From Acidiflorens sp963841945 (GTDB taxonomy: Bacteria; Acidobacteriota; Terriglobia; Terriglobales; Acidobacteriaceae), in assembly GCA_963841945.1 (NCBI GenBank), contig CAWJFC010000001.1:279817-343816 (forward strand): 64,000 bases of DNA, given 5' to 3'. Shown here one piece after another: positions 10,218 through 18,239 of the stretch; position 1 is the first letter of the stretch, and every line of letters begins with the position of its first letter. Position numbers and translations under genes: made by a program. Under the pieces are notes generated by a model. That model worked only from the letters and a program-made list of their open reading frames with translations. It was not told where the DNA came from and made no database searches.

Positions 10218-10295
10218 CCAAGCCCGAGACTCCGCCGGGGATGCTGCTTAATTTCATTGACAAGCTAAGCTTTCGTTGGATAATGTGCTGTGTTT

Positions 10296-10309
10296 AGTAA
10301 ACGTTTACT
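10296..10309. promoter_or_regulatory. LacI-family operator upstream of araD
   Basis: Perfect 14-bp palindrome AGTAAACGTTTACT, 79 bp after the end of the lacI-like gene and 31 bp before the araD start. Its sequence is identical to the core of the operator at 2860-2877. The position overlaps where RNA polymerase or the 5' leader would be, which fits repression of the araD-symporter-isomerase-araB-glycosidase run. Confidence 0.85.
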
Positions 10310-10340
10310 CGAGAAACGTCCAAAACGGTGGTGAACCGCA

Positions 10341-11042
10341 ATGCTGCTGCAGGTCCTGCGCGAAGAAGTCTTGGAGGCCAACCTTGAGTTGGTGCGTCGC
10401 GGGTTGGTGCTCTACACCTTCGGCAACGCCAGCGGCATCTCCCGCAAAGACGGCCTGATCGCGATCAAACCTAGCGGCGTCCCCTACGAACGATTGACTC
10501 CCGAACACATTGTCGTAACGGACATCTCGGGAAAAACGGTAGAAGGTGATCTTCAGCCATCCTCCGATCTGGCAACTCACGTGGAAATCTACCGCCAATT
10601 TCCTGTTGTCGGAGGCGTGGCCCACACGCATTCTGAATTTGCCACTGCCTGGGCACAGGCACGGCGACCGATCCCTTGTTTCGGCACGACCCACGCCGAT
10701 TATTTTCATGGGCCGGTGCCCGTCACAGATAGTCTAACGGCCGATGAAGTCGCTACCGACTACGAGAAGAACACCGGGATTGCCATCTGTCGTATTTTCA
10801 AGAATGCCGATCCAATGGCAATACCTGCTGCGCTGGTGGCCGGACACGCGCCCTTTTGCTGGGGCGGCAACGCCATAGCAGCGGCGCACAATGCCGTGAT
10901 TTTGGAATACGTTGCGAAATTGGCTTACTACACAGTTGGTGTTCGTGCGGATGCCCAGCCAATCCAGCGCGAATTGCATGACAAGCACTATCTGCGCAAG
11001 CACGGCCCGGGTGCTTATTACGGACAGGGGTCCGCGCGATGA
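10341..11042 (+). CDS. araD: L-ribulose-5-phosphate 4-epimerase
   Basis: 233 residues, close to the 231 of Escherichia coli AraD. It converts L-ribulose 5-phosphate to D-xylulose 5-phosphate, the last step before the pentose phosphate pathway. The zinc and catalytic positions match the E. coli numbering well: D76 in PSSDLATH, H95 and H97 in HTHSEF, D120 in TTHAD, and a third His at 169 in AGHAPFCWG. It is the first gene after the operator at 10296, and its last four bases overlap the start of the symporter gene (ATGA), so the two are translationally coupled. Confidence 0.95.
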   Translation: MLLQVLREEVLEANLELVRRGLVLYTFGNASGISRKDGLIAIKPSGVPYERLTPEHIVVTDISGKTVEGDLQPSSDLATHVEIYRQFPVVGGVAHTHSEFATAWAQARRPIPCFGTTHADYFHGPVPVTDSLTADEVATDYEKNTGIAICRIFKNADPMAIPAALVAGHAPFCWGGNAIAAAHNAVILEYVAKLAYYTVGVRADAQPIQRELHDKHYLRKHGPGAYYGQGSAR

Positions 11043-12793
11043 ACCTTGCTCTGATAGTACTCAACCAGCTCGTCCATCTCTCTCCCGTTGATCTGGTCAT
11101 CATCGTTTTCTACTTCGCGCTGGTGCTGGCGATCGGCCTGTATTTGAGGGAACAGGCCAATACCAGCAACGATTTCTTTCTTGCCGGGCGCGAGATGACG
11201 GCGTGGGTCGCAGGCCTGGCATTTTTATCGGCGAACCTCGGTTCGCTGGAGCTAATGGGCTGGGCCGGCAACGCCTACAAATATGGCATCCTCGCGGCTC
11301 ACTGGTATTGGATCGGCGCCATACCTGCAATGCTCTTCCTGGCCCTGGTAATGATGCCGTTCTACCACATCTGCCGCACTCACTCGGTTCCGGGATATCT
11401 CAAACTGCGTTTTGGCGAGGCAAGCCGGGCTCTGTCTTCGATCTCTTTCGCCTTCATGACGGTGCTGATGAGCGGCATCAACATGTACGCCATGGCCGTG
11501 GTGATGAGGGTCGTCCTCGGATGGAATATCCACTTCAGTATCCTGGTCTCGTCGGTCACGGTGGCGATTTATGTGGCTCTCGGCGGACTGCGGTCGGCAA
11601 TCTTCAACGAAGTCCTGCAATTTTTCCTAATCTGGGCAGGCGCGTTGTTGATACCGATCCTCGGACTGGTGGAAGCGGGCGGTTGGAGTGGCTTGAAAGT
11701 GCGCATCCTGCAGAACCTCACGGAACAGCATGTTGCCAATCCCGGCGCTTATACGCACTTATGGTCAACCCTCGGCGACTTTGGGAATAATCCGATGGGC
11801 ATCAACTGGGTCGGCATCGTTTTTGGGTTGGGGGCGGTCATCTCGATGGGTTACTGGACGACTGACTTCCTAGTCGTTCAGCGCGTGCTGGCGGCCAAGG
11901 ATCTGCGCTCCGCCGAACTCGCCCCGATCATCGGGGCGGCTTTCAAAATGATGGTCCCATTCATAGTCATCCTTCCCGGCCTGCTCGGCCTGGCACTGCT
12001 GCGCGACCCGAATACCGGCCACGTGTTAAGGCTCGTGCCCGGCGATGTCGCGTGGTCAGACGCTGGGCAAGCGCAGGGTCTGCATGGTTACGACGAAGTA
12101 TTGCCGCTGATGCTGGCGCGTTATTGCGGACCCGGTCTGCTCGGTCTCGGCATCACCGCATTGATTGCGGGTTTCATGTCGGGCATGGCAGGCAACGTCA
12201 GCGCGTTCTCCACTGTGTGGACGTACGACATCTATGGCGCCCTGATCGACAAGAACGCGTCGGACGAATCTAAAGTCAGGATGGGCCGCTGGTGCACCCT
12301 CTTGGGGGTCGCCGTCAGCATCGGCACGGCGTACCTCGTGATGCAATCGCAAAGCATCATGGATTATGTGCAACAACTTTTCAGCTTCTTCATCGCTCCT
12401 CTTTTCGGCACGGTTCTGCTAGGCATGCTGTGGAAACGGGCAACCCCGGCGGGCGGTTTTTGGGGACTGTTTGCAGGCACCGCCTCTTCCGTCGGGATGT
12501 GGGCCTGGGTGAAAGTCAATCCGGAAGCGGTGAAATATGTGGCCCTGTCGCTCCGGGCCCAGGATCAGGCGCAGAACATGTTCCGGGCGCTCTGGTGCTG
12601 GCTGATTTGCGTACTGGTCACGGTGGTGGTCAGCCTGGTTACTAAGCCGAAACCGGATGCGGAACTCACAGGTCTGGTTTACGGCCTCACGGCTCTCCCC
12701 CAAGAAGAGAGGGTCTCACTTGTCCATCGTCCGGTTTTCTGGGCCGTGGTTGTGGCCGTTGTATTCGTGATTTTGAACATTATTTTCTGGTAG
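11039..12793 (+). CDS. Sodium:solute symporter (SSS family), probable sugar importer
   Basis: 584 residues with about 13-14 hydrophobic segments. It begins with a transmembrane helix (LVIIVFYFALVLAIGLYL) followed by the SSS motif FFLAGREMTAWVAGLAFLSANLGSLELMGWAG. Family members couple Na+ entry to import of sugars, myo-inositol or similar solutes. Here it overlaps araD by four bases and precedes the isomerase and kinase genes, so L-arabinose or a related monosaccharide released in the periplasm is the likely cargo. The internal motif GFMSGMAGNVSAFSTVWTYD also fits the sugar-transporting branch. Confidence 0.92.
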   Translation: MNLALIVLNQLVHLSPVDLVIIVFYFALVLAIGLYLREQANTSNDFFLAGREMTAWVAGLAFLSANLGSLELMGWAGNAYKYGILAAHWYWIGAIPAMLFLALVMMPFYHICRTHSVPGYLKLRFGEASRALSSISFAFMTVLMSGINMYAMAVVMRVVLGWNIHFSILVSSVTVAIYVALGGLRSAIFNEVLQFFLIWAGALLIPILGLVEAGGWSGLKVRILQNLTEQHVANPGAYTHLWSTLGDFGNNPMGINWVGIVFGLGAVISMGYWTTDFLVVQRVLAAKDLRSAELAPIIGAAFKMMVPFIVILPGLLGLALLRDPNTGHVLRLVPGDVAWSDAGQAQGLHGYDEVLPLMLARYCGPGLLGLGITALIAGFMSGMAGNVSAFSTVWTYDIYGALIDKNASDESKVRMGRWCTLLGVAVSIGTAYLVMQSQSIMDYVQQLFSFFIAPLFGTVLLGMLWKRATPAGGFWGLFAGTASSVGMWAWVKVNPEAVKYVALSLRAQDQAQNMFRALWCWLICVLVTVVVSLVTKPKPDAELTGLVYGLTALPQEERVSLVHRPVFWAVVVAVVFVILNIIFW

Positions 12794-12802
12794 GAGCTGC
12801 GA

Positions 12803-13042
12803 GTGAAAACCGGCGGTTCGTTGTCGATTTGGTTCTTCATCGGATTGTCGCTGCTGGTGAATGGCGGCCTCATCCTGGGGACCGGCTTATTCGAATTGCT
12901 ACACCCCCCGGAGCATCCGGTCGTCCTCTCCCAGTTGCACGCCAACATCTGGTGGGGCGGGTTCCTGTTCCTATTTGGAGCGGTCTATTGCTTTCACTTT
13001 GCTCCTGGCCGTCAGCCGGCCGAAAACACTGAACGCCGCTGA
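12803..13042 (+). CDS. Small two-helix membrane protein in the ara operon
   Basis: 79 residues from a GTG start, preceded by a good ribosome site (AGGAG at 12792-12796). Two hydrophobic helices (WFFIGLSLLVNGGLILGTGLF and WWGGFLFLFGAVYCFHF) are joined by a short loop HPPEHPVVLSQLHAN. No family is recognised. It starts nine bases after the symporter stop and ends 19 bases before the isomerase, so it belongs to the transcript. A small accessory subunit of the symporter is a reasonable guess, not evidence. Confidence 0.72.
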   Translation: MKTGGSLSIWFFIGLSLLVNGGLILGTGLFELLHPPEHPVVLSQLHANIWWGGFLFLFGAVYCFHFAPGRQPAENTERR

Positions 13043-13061
13043 CTGAAAAACGAGGCAAAAG

Positions 13062-14477
13062 ATGTCCACAAAAAAAATGACGATGGGATTGATCATCGGC
13101 AATCGCGGCTTCTTCCCTGATCATCTCGCAAAAACCGGCCGGGAAGACATGATGCGCGCGGTCGAGCGCGCGGGTATGCAGTATGTGGTCTTGGGTCCGG
13201 AACAAAGCAAACATGGCGCGGTGGAAACCCATGATGAAGCACAACGCTGTGCTGCGTTGTTCCGCTCTAACCAGGACCGGATCGATGGCGTGATCGTTTC
13301 GCTGCCAAACTTCGGGGACGAACGGGCGATCGCGGACACTCTTCGTCTGGCGCGCCTGGACGTGCCGGTATTGATTCAGGCGACGCCGGATTCCACAGCG
13401 AAGATGACGATCGCTTTTCGCCGTGACAGTTTTTGCGGAAAGATGTCTGCCTGCAACAACCTGATGCAGTATGGTATTCCGTATTCGCTGACAAAACTCC
13501 ATACCGTCAGCCCCGACTCCGCTGATTTCGAAAGAGACCTCGAGTGGTTTGCCGGAGTTTGTCGAGTGAAGAATGGCTTGAAGAATCTGCGCATAGGCAG
13601 CATCGGCGCGCGGCCCGCTGCGTTCAACACTGTCCGCTACAGTGAGAAGATTTTGGAATCGCAAGGAATCTCTGTGGAGACCGTGGACTTGTCTGAAGTC
13701 CTCGGCCGAATTGCGAAGTTGCCGGATGAAGACAGCGCCGTCCAGGCCAAGCTGGATCAGATCAAGAAATACGTTTCCACGAGTGGCATCCCCCAGGGCG
13801 CGCTGATCAAAATGGCAAAGCTCGGGTGTGTCATTGAGCAATGGATGAAACAGACGTCGGTCACGGTCAGCGCGGTGCAGTGCTGGACGGCGATGGAAGA
13901 GTATTTTGGCGTCGTGCCCTGCACCATCATGAGCATGATGAGCAACGATCTGATTCCGAGCGCCTGTGAAGTGGATATCTGCGGAACCGTTAGCATGCAT
14001 GCTCTGGCGCTGGCTTCTGGAACTCCAAGCGCGCTCCTCGACTGGAACAACAACTACGGAGACAATCCGAACAAAGCGGTATGCTTCCACTGTAGTAACC
14101 TGCCGAAGCATTTTTTTCAGGATGTGCGCATGGACTTCCAGGCGATCATCGCAGGCACGGTCGGGAAAGAAAACACATTTGGGACTTGCGTGGGCCGTGT
14201 GAAGGCGGGGCCGATGAGCTTTGTGCGCTTCTCCACCGATGATCGTTCTGGCGGTGTGCGCGGGTATGTGGGAGATGGTCAGTTCACCAATGATCCGCTG
14301 GAAACATTCGGCGGCGCAGGCGTGGTTGAAATCCCAGGATTGCAGTCGCTGCTTCACTACATCTGCGAAAAAGGTTTCGAACATCATGTCGCGGCGAATC
14401 TCTCAAGCGTTAGCCGCGCGGTGCATGAGGCCACTACGCGTTATCTCGGCTGGCACATGCACTGGCACCAAAACTGA
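13062..14477 (+). CDS. Sugar isomerase of the L-fucose/arabinose isomerase superfamily, probable L-arabinose isomerase
   Basis: 471 residues with the layout of the FucI/AraA-like superfamily (COG2407-type). An N-terminal Rossmann-like part (GLIIGNRGFFPDHLAKTGRE) is followed by a C-terminal fucose-isomerase-like domain with EVDICGTVSMHALALASG, LLDWNNNYGDNPNKAVCFHC and GKENTFGTCVGRVK. It is not a classical AraA. Because the operon contains araD and araB but no other isomerase, the inferred reaction is L-arabinose to L-ribulose. It starts 19 bases after the small membrane protein gene and is followed 16 bases later by araB. L-fucose or D-arabinose as substrate remains possible. Confidence 0.85.
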   Translation: MSTKKMTMGLIIGNRGFFPDHLAKTGREDMMRAVERAGMQYVVLGPEQSKHGAVETHDEAQRCAALFRSNQDRIDGVIVSLPNFGDERAIADTLRLARLDVPVLIQATPDSTAKMTIAFRRDSFCGKMSACNNLMQYGIPYSLTKLHTVSPDSADFERDLEWFAGVCRVKNGLKNLRIGSIGARPAAFNTVRYSEKILESQGISVETVDLSEVLGRIAKLPDEDSAVQAKLDQIKKYVSTSGIPQGALIKMAKLGCVIEQWMKQTSVTVSAVQCWTAMEEYFGVVPCTIMSMMSNDLIPSACEVDICGTVSMHALALASGTPSALLDWNNNYGDNPNKAVCFHCSNLPKHFFQDVRMDFQAIIAGTVGKENTFGTCVGRVKAGPMSFVRFSTDDRSGGVRGYVGDGQFTNDPLETFGGAGVVEIPGLQSLLHYICEKGFEHHVAANLSSVSRAVHEATTRYLGWHMHWHQN

Positions 14478-14493
14478 CGAGGCAGAATAAGAA

Positions 14494-16101
14494 ATGGCAA
14501 TTGTCGCGGGAGTAGACTTCGGCACCCTCAGCGTTCGCGTCTCCATCGTCGATAGCGAGCGCGGAATGCTGGCATCGGCAATTTCCGAGTATCCACTTCA
14601 CCGGCACAAAGACGATCCGGAATATGCGACGCAATCCCACGATGACCACATGCGCGCGCTGGCACTGGCTACACGTCAGGCCGTGAAGGAGGCTGGAATC
14701 GCTGGTGATCATGTCCAGGCAATCGCTCTGGATACAACCGGTTCGTCGGTAATACCAGTTGGTGACAGGTTGGTTCCGCTCGACGAGTACTACCTCTGGT
14801 GCGATCACCGCGCCAAAAACGAAGCCGCAGAAATCACCGCCTTGGCCCATCGCGAGGGACTCCAGGCGATCCAGTGGTGCGGTGGCGTTTACTCCTCCGA
14901 GTGGGGATTTTCCAAGCTCCTGCACTGGTTGCGACACAACCCCGGCAAACGCGACAAACTGGTCACGGCGCTTGAACATTGCGACATGGTTGCAGCGACG
15001 CTTTGCGGAATTACAGACGCCAAACTGTTGAAGCGAAGTGTCTGTGCGATGGGCCACAAATGGTTGTGGAATCCTGACTTGGGCGGCCTTCCTTCAGAAA
15101 GCTTTCTGGTCCAGGTCGACCCGTTGCTAGCTGGCGTGCGGGGTAAACTCGATGGTGAATTCGCAACCTCAGACAAGATTGCGGGAAAACTTTCATCGCA
15201 TTGGGCAGAGAAGCTGGGCTTGCGGGCTGGAATTCCGATTCCCGTGGGGGCCTTCGATGCCCACTGGGACGCAATCGGAGCCGGCGCGCAGGAGGGGGAT
15301 GTCGTAAATGTGGTCGGTACCGCCACGTGCATCATGGCATACGCGGCCAGCGCCCCGCTGATTCCGGGAGTTTGCGGAGTTGTACGCGGAAGCATTCACC
15401 CCCAATACGCCGGCATAGAAGCCGGCCTTTCCGCTACGGGTCAGATCTTCAGCGCCATCGCGGAGAGGGCAAACACGACGGTCGCGGAATTGAGCAAAGG
15501 CCTGGAGAACTACAGTGCGGGCCAGACCGGGCTTTTGCGGATAACGTGGGACAACGGCGATCGGACCGTTCTGGTGAATCCGAACCTGGGGGGCATGACC
15601 ATCGGCTGGAAAGTCGTGCACACAGCTCAGGATGAGCTGTTTGCCGCTATCGAAGGAACCGCCTTTCATACTCGGGTCATTCTCGACCGCATGAGCGAGT
15701 ATGGCGTGCCCACTCATCGCGTCATTAATGGCGGCGGCATACCTCAAAACAACCCAGTTCTCAACCAGGTATATGCGAACGTTCTGGGAAAACCGGTGCT
15801 GGTTCCCAGCAGCAAGGTAACCGGACTCGGATCTGCGATTTTTGCGTTTCTTGCGGCTGGAGTCTTTCCAACCATAGCCGATGCGCAGAAGCAAGTTTGC
15901 CCGCAACACACGGTGTTTAATCCACAACCTGGGACCATGGAGACCTACGACCAGTTGTACGACTGCTACCGTCGCGTTTATTTCGACTTCGGGCGCCCCG
16001 CGTCTGATTCGCGCTTTGGCGACATCCTGCCCAGACTGATACGAGTGGCGGAACTGCAACGACGGGAACTTTCAGAGCAGGCCAGGCGGTCCGTGTCGTG
16101 A
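14494..16101 (+). CDS. araB: L-ribulokinase (FGGY family)
   Basis: 535 residues. N-terminal FGGY domain with the nucleotide-binding start VAGVDFGTLSVRVSIVD and the substrate-site stretch AIALDTTGSSVIPV; the C-terminal FGGY domain has VINGGGIPQNNPVLNQVYANVLGKP. The catalytic-base Asp is likely in PVGAFDAHWDAIG. The enzyme phosphorylates L-ribulose for AraD. WCDHRAKNEAAEI and CGGVYSSEWGFSK are characteristic of ribulokinases rather than xylulokinases. Its last bases overlap the GTG from which the next frame opens, so it is the middle of one long operon. Confidence 0.93.
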   Translation: MAIVAGVDFGTLSVRVSIVDSERGMLASAISEYPLHRHKDDPEYATQSHDDHMRALALATRQAVKEAGIAGDHVQAIALDTTGSSVIPVGDRLVPLDEYYLWCDHRAKNEAAEITALAHREGLQAIQWCGGVYSSEWGFSKLLHWLRHNPGKRDKLVTALEHCDMVAATLCGITDAKLLKRSVCAMGHKWLWNPDLGGLPSESFLVQVDPLLAGVRGKLDGEFATSDKIAGKLSSHWAEKLGLRAGIPIPVGAFDAHWDAIGAGAQEGDVVNVVGTATCIMAYAASAPLIPGVCGVVRGSIHPQYAGIEAGLSATGQIFSAIAERANTTVAELSKGLENYSAGQTGLLRITWDNGDRTVLVNPNLGGMTIGWKVVHTAQDELFAAIEGTAFHTRVILDRMSEYGVPTHRVINGGGIPQNNPVLNQVYANVLGKPVLVPSSKVTGLGSAIFAFLAAGVFPTIADAQKQVCPQHTVFNPQPGTMETYDQLYDCYRRVYFDFGRPASDSRFGDILPRLIRVAELQRRELSEQARRSVS

Positions 16102-16133
16102 TCGCATTCGCAACGAAAGAACAGACAATTTCC

Positions 16134-18239
16134 ATGAGAGTACTCCGAAGAAGGAAAGCCGCCAGATGGATTTCGATCCTACTAACGCTGTTTCCGGTAT
16201 GGGCGTTCTCCCAAACGCCGCCGGCCTTTGTCCCCGACAAAATGGATACCGTCCTCTACGGCGTCGCCTACTACACGGAGTACATGCCCTATGAACGACT
16301 GGAGAAAGATGTTCACTTAATGCAGCAGGCGGGGATTACTGTGGTGCGAGTCGGAGAATCGAGTTGGGGCTTGTGGGAGCCGGAGGATGGCAGGTTTGAA
16401 TACGCATGGATGGATCGAGTGGTGGACAGAATGCACCAGGCTGGTATTCGTGTAATTCTGGGCACGCCGACATACTCAATACCAGCCTGGCTCTACAAAA
16501 AACATCCCGAGATCGTCGTCACCCGCATGGGTGGGCAGTATCTCTACTACGGGATGCGACAGAATACCGATCTGGCCAATCCAACCTATCGTTTCTATTG
16601 CGAAAGAGTCATTCGGAAAATTCTGGATCACTACAAAGACAATCCGGCCATCATCGGTTATCAGATCGACAATGAAACTTCCTCCAGCGGCGCGGCAAAC
16701 CCCGACGTTCAGGCCGGTTTCGCGGACTATCTGAAAAAACAATTCAGCACAGTAGATCAATTGAATAAGGTGTGGGGCCTGAACTACTGGGGACAGCGGC
16801 TCAACAACTGGAGCGAACTTCCGCCCCGGGATGGCATCATCAATCCGAGTTGGAAGCTGGAGTGGGAGCGCTATTCGCAATGGCTGACCACCGATTTTCT
16901 CGCCTGGCAAGCCCGGATCGTGAACGATTACAAGCGGCCAGACCAGTTCATCACCCATGATTTTGCCGGCCCTCCGCGGCCCGAAGTAAACGAGTGGGAG
17001 ATCGCGCGCAACGTGGACATCGCTGCCTCAAATCCCTACCACGGCACGCAGGATCAGTTTGATGGGCAGGGCTCTTCCTATGTCGGCGACTATACGCGTT
17101 CGCTGAAACAAACCAACTACCTGATTACCGAAACGAATGCCGACACGATTGGTTGGGACTCCAAGGAACAATACCCTCCGTATGATGGTCAGATGAGGCT
17201 CGACGTGTACACCCACATTTCTTCCGGAGCCAACATGGTTGAGTACTGGCATTGGCACTCCATTCATTATGGTCAGGAAACTTACTGGAAGGGGGTGCTG
17301 ACCCACGATCTCGAGCCCGGACGCCCATACGCCGAAGTAAGCCGCACCGCGCATGAGTTGCAGCGGATCGGACCGCGAATCGTTGACTACAAGCGGTCGA
17401 GCAAAGTCGCGATTCTCTACAGCAACGATTCACATTACGGCATCGAGTTCATGAAGTTCAGCGACCACGTCGATTATCACACCATCATGCAACAGTTCTA
17501 TGGCGTGCTTTATCGCAAGAACGTGAGCGTGGATTTTGTGTTTCCCGAAAGCACCAATCTCTCCGGCTACAAAGTCATCGTGGTGCCTCCGCTTTACGTG
17601 GCGAGCGACGCAACGCTCAACAAACTGGTGGAATTTGTGCGCAACGGGGGCCATCTTGTGGTCAGCTTCAAGAGCGGATTTACCAACGAATACGATACGG
17701 TGCGCTGGACGATGGCCCCCGGGCCGTTGCGGGAGGCAGCGGGCTTTCACTACCAGGAATTTTCCAGCTTGCGGCAACCGCTGGCGCTCAAGGGAGATCC
17801 ATTCCATGCCGGAAGCGGAAATAAAGTGTCGGAATGGGCTGAAATGCTGATTCCAGATACGGCCGACGCGCTTGCCTACTACGATCACCCCTTCTTTGAG
17901 AAATACCCAGCTATCACGCGGAATCGCTTCGGTAAGGGCACTCTCACTTATGAAGGAACCGTGTTGAGTGATCAACTTCAGGAAAAAGTATTGCTCGACG
18001 TACTGAAGCTTGCTGGATTAACGGGGCCAGACCAAAGTCTGCCTGCATCGGTGCGTACGAAACACGGGACAAATCGCAATGGGAGGACCATTCACTACTA
18101 CCTGAACTACTCGGCGAATTCGGAGAAAGTGACCTACCCATATGGCAATGGCTCGGACTTGCTCTCCGGAGAACCGGTCAGGCAATCGCAGGAGATCGTG
18201 TTGAAGCCGTGGGATTTGGCAATTGTCGAAGAGAAGTAA
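16134..18239 (+). CDS. Secreted beta-galactosidase, GH42
   Basis: The frame is open from a GTG at 16098 overlapping the araB stop, but ATG 16134 begins a clear signal peptide (RRRKAARWISILLTLFPVWA, cleavage near FSQ) and is preferred. GH42 features: YGVAYYTEYMP, GITVVRVGESSWGLWEPEDG, acid/base Glu in GYQIDNETSSSG (residue 181) and nucleophile Glu in YLITETNADTIGW (residue 333). The Glu pair, a trimerisation-like domain after residue 400 and the usual length of about 700 all fit. It removes terminal galactose, or alpha-L-arabinopyranose in some members, from oligosaccharides, most likely in the periplasm. Its position after araB joins galactose release to arabinose use, as expected for arabinogalactan. 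Confidence 0.92.
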   Translation: MRVLRRRKAARWISILLTLFPVWAFSQTPPAFVPDKMDTVLYGVAYYTEYMPYERLEKDVHLMQQAGITVVRVGESSWGLWEPEDGRFEYAWMDRVVDRMHQAGIRVILGTPTYSIPAWLYKKHPEIVVTRMGGQYLYYGMRQNTDLANPTYRFYCERVIRKILDHYKDNPAIIGYQIDNETSSSGAANPDVQAGFADYLKKQFSTVDQLNKVWGLNYWGQRLNNWSELPPRDGIINPSWKLEWERYSQWLTTDFLAWQARIVNDYKRPDQFITHDFAGPPRPEVNEWEIARNVDIAASNPYHGTQDQFDGQGSSYVGDYTRSLKQTNYLITETNADTIGWDSKEQYPPYDGQMRLDVYTHISSGANMVEYWHWHSIHYGQETYWKGVLTHDLEPGRPYAEVSRTAHELQRIGPRIVDYKRSSKVAILYSNDSHYGIEFMKFSDHVDYHTIMQQFYGVLYRKNVSVDFVFPESTNLSGYKVIVVPPLYVASDATLNKLVEFVRNGGHLVVSFKSGFTNEYDTVRWTMAPGPLREAAGFHYQEFSSLRQPLALKGDPFHAGSGNKVSEWAEMLIPDTADALAYYDHPFFEKYPAITRNRFGKGTLTYEGTVLSDQLQEKVLLDVLKLAGLTGPDQSLPASVRTKHGTNRNGRTIHYYLNYSANSEKVTYPYGNGSDLLSGEPVRQSQEIVLKPWDLAIVEEK

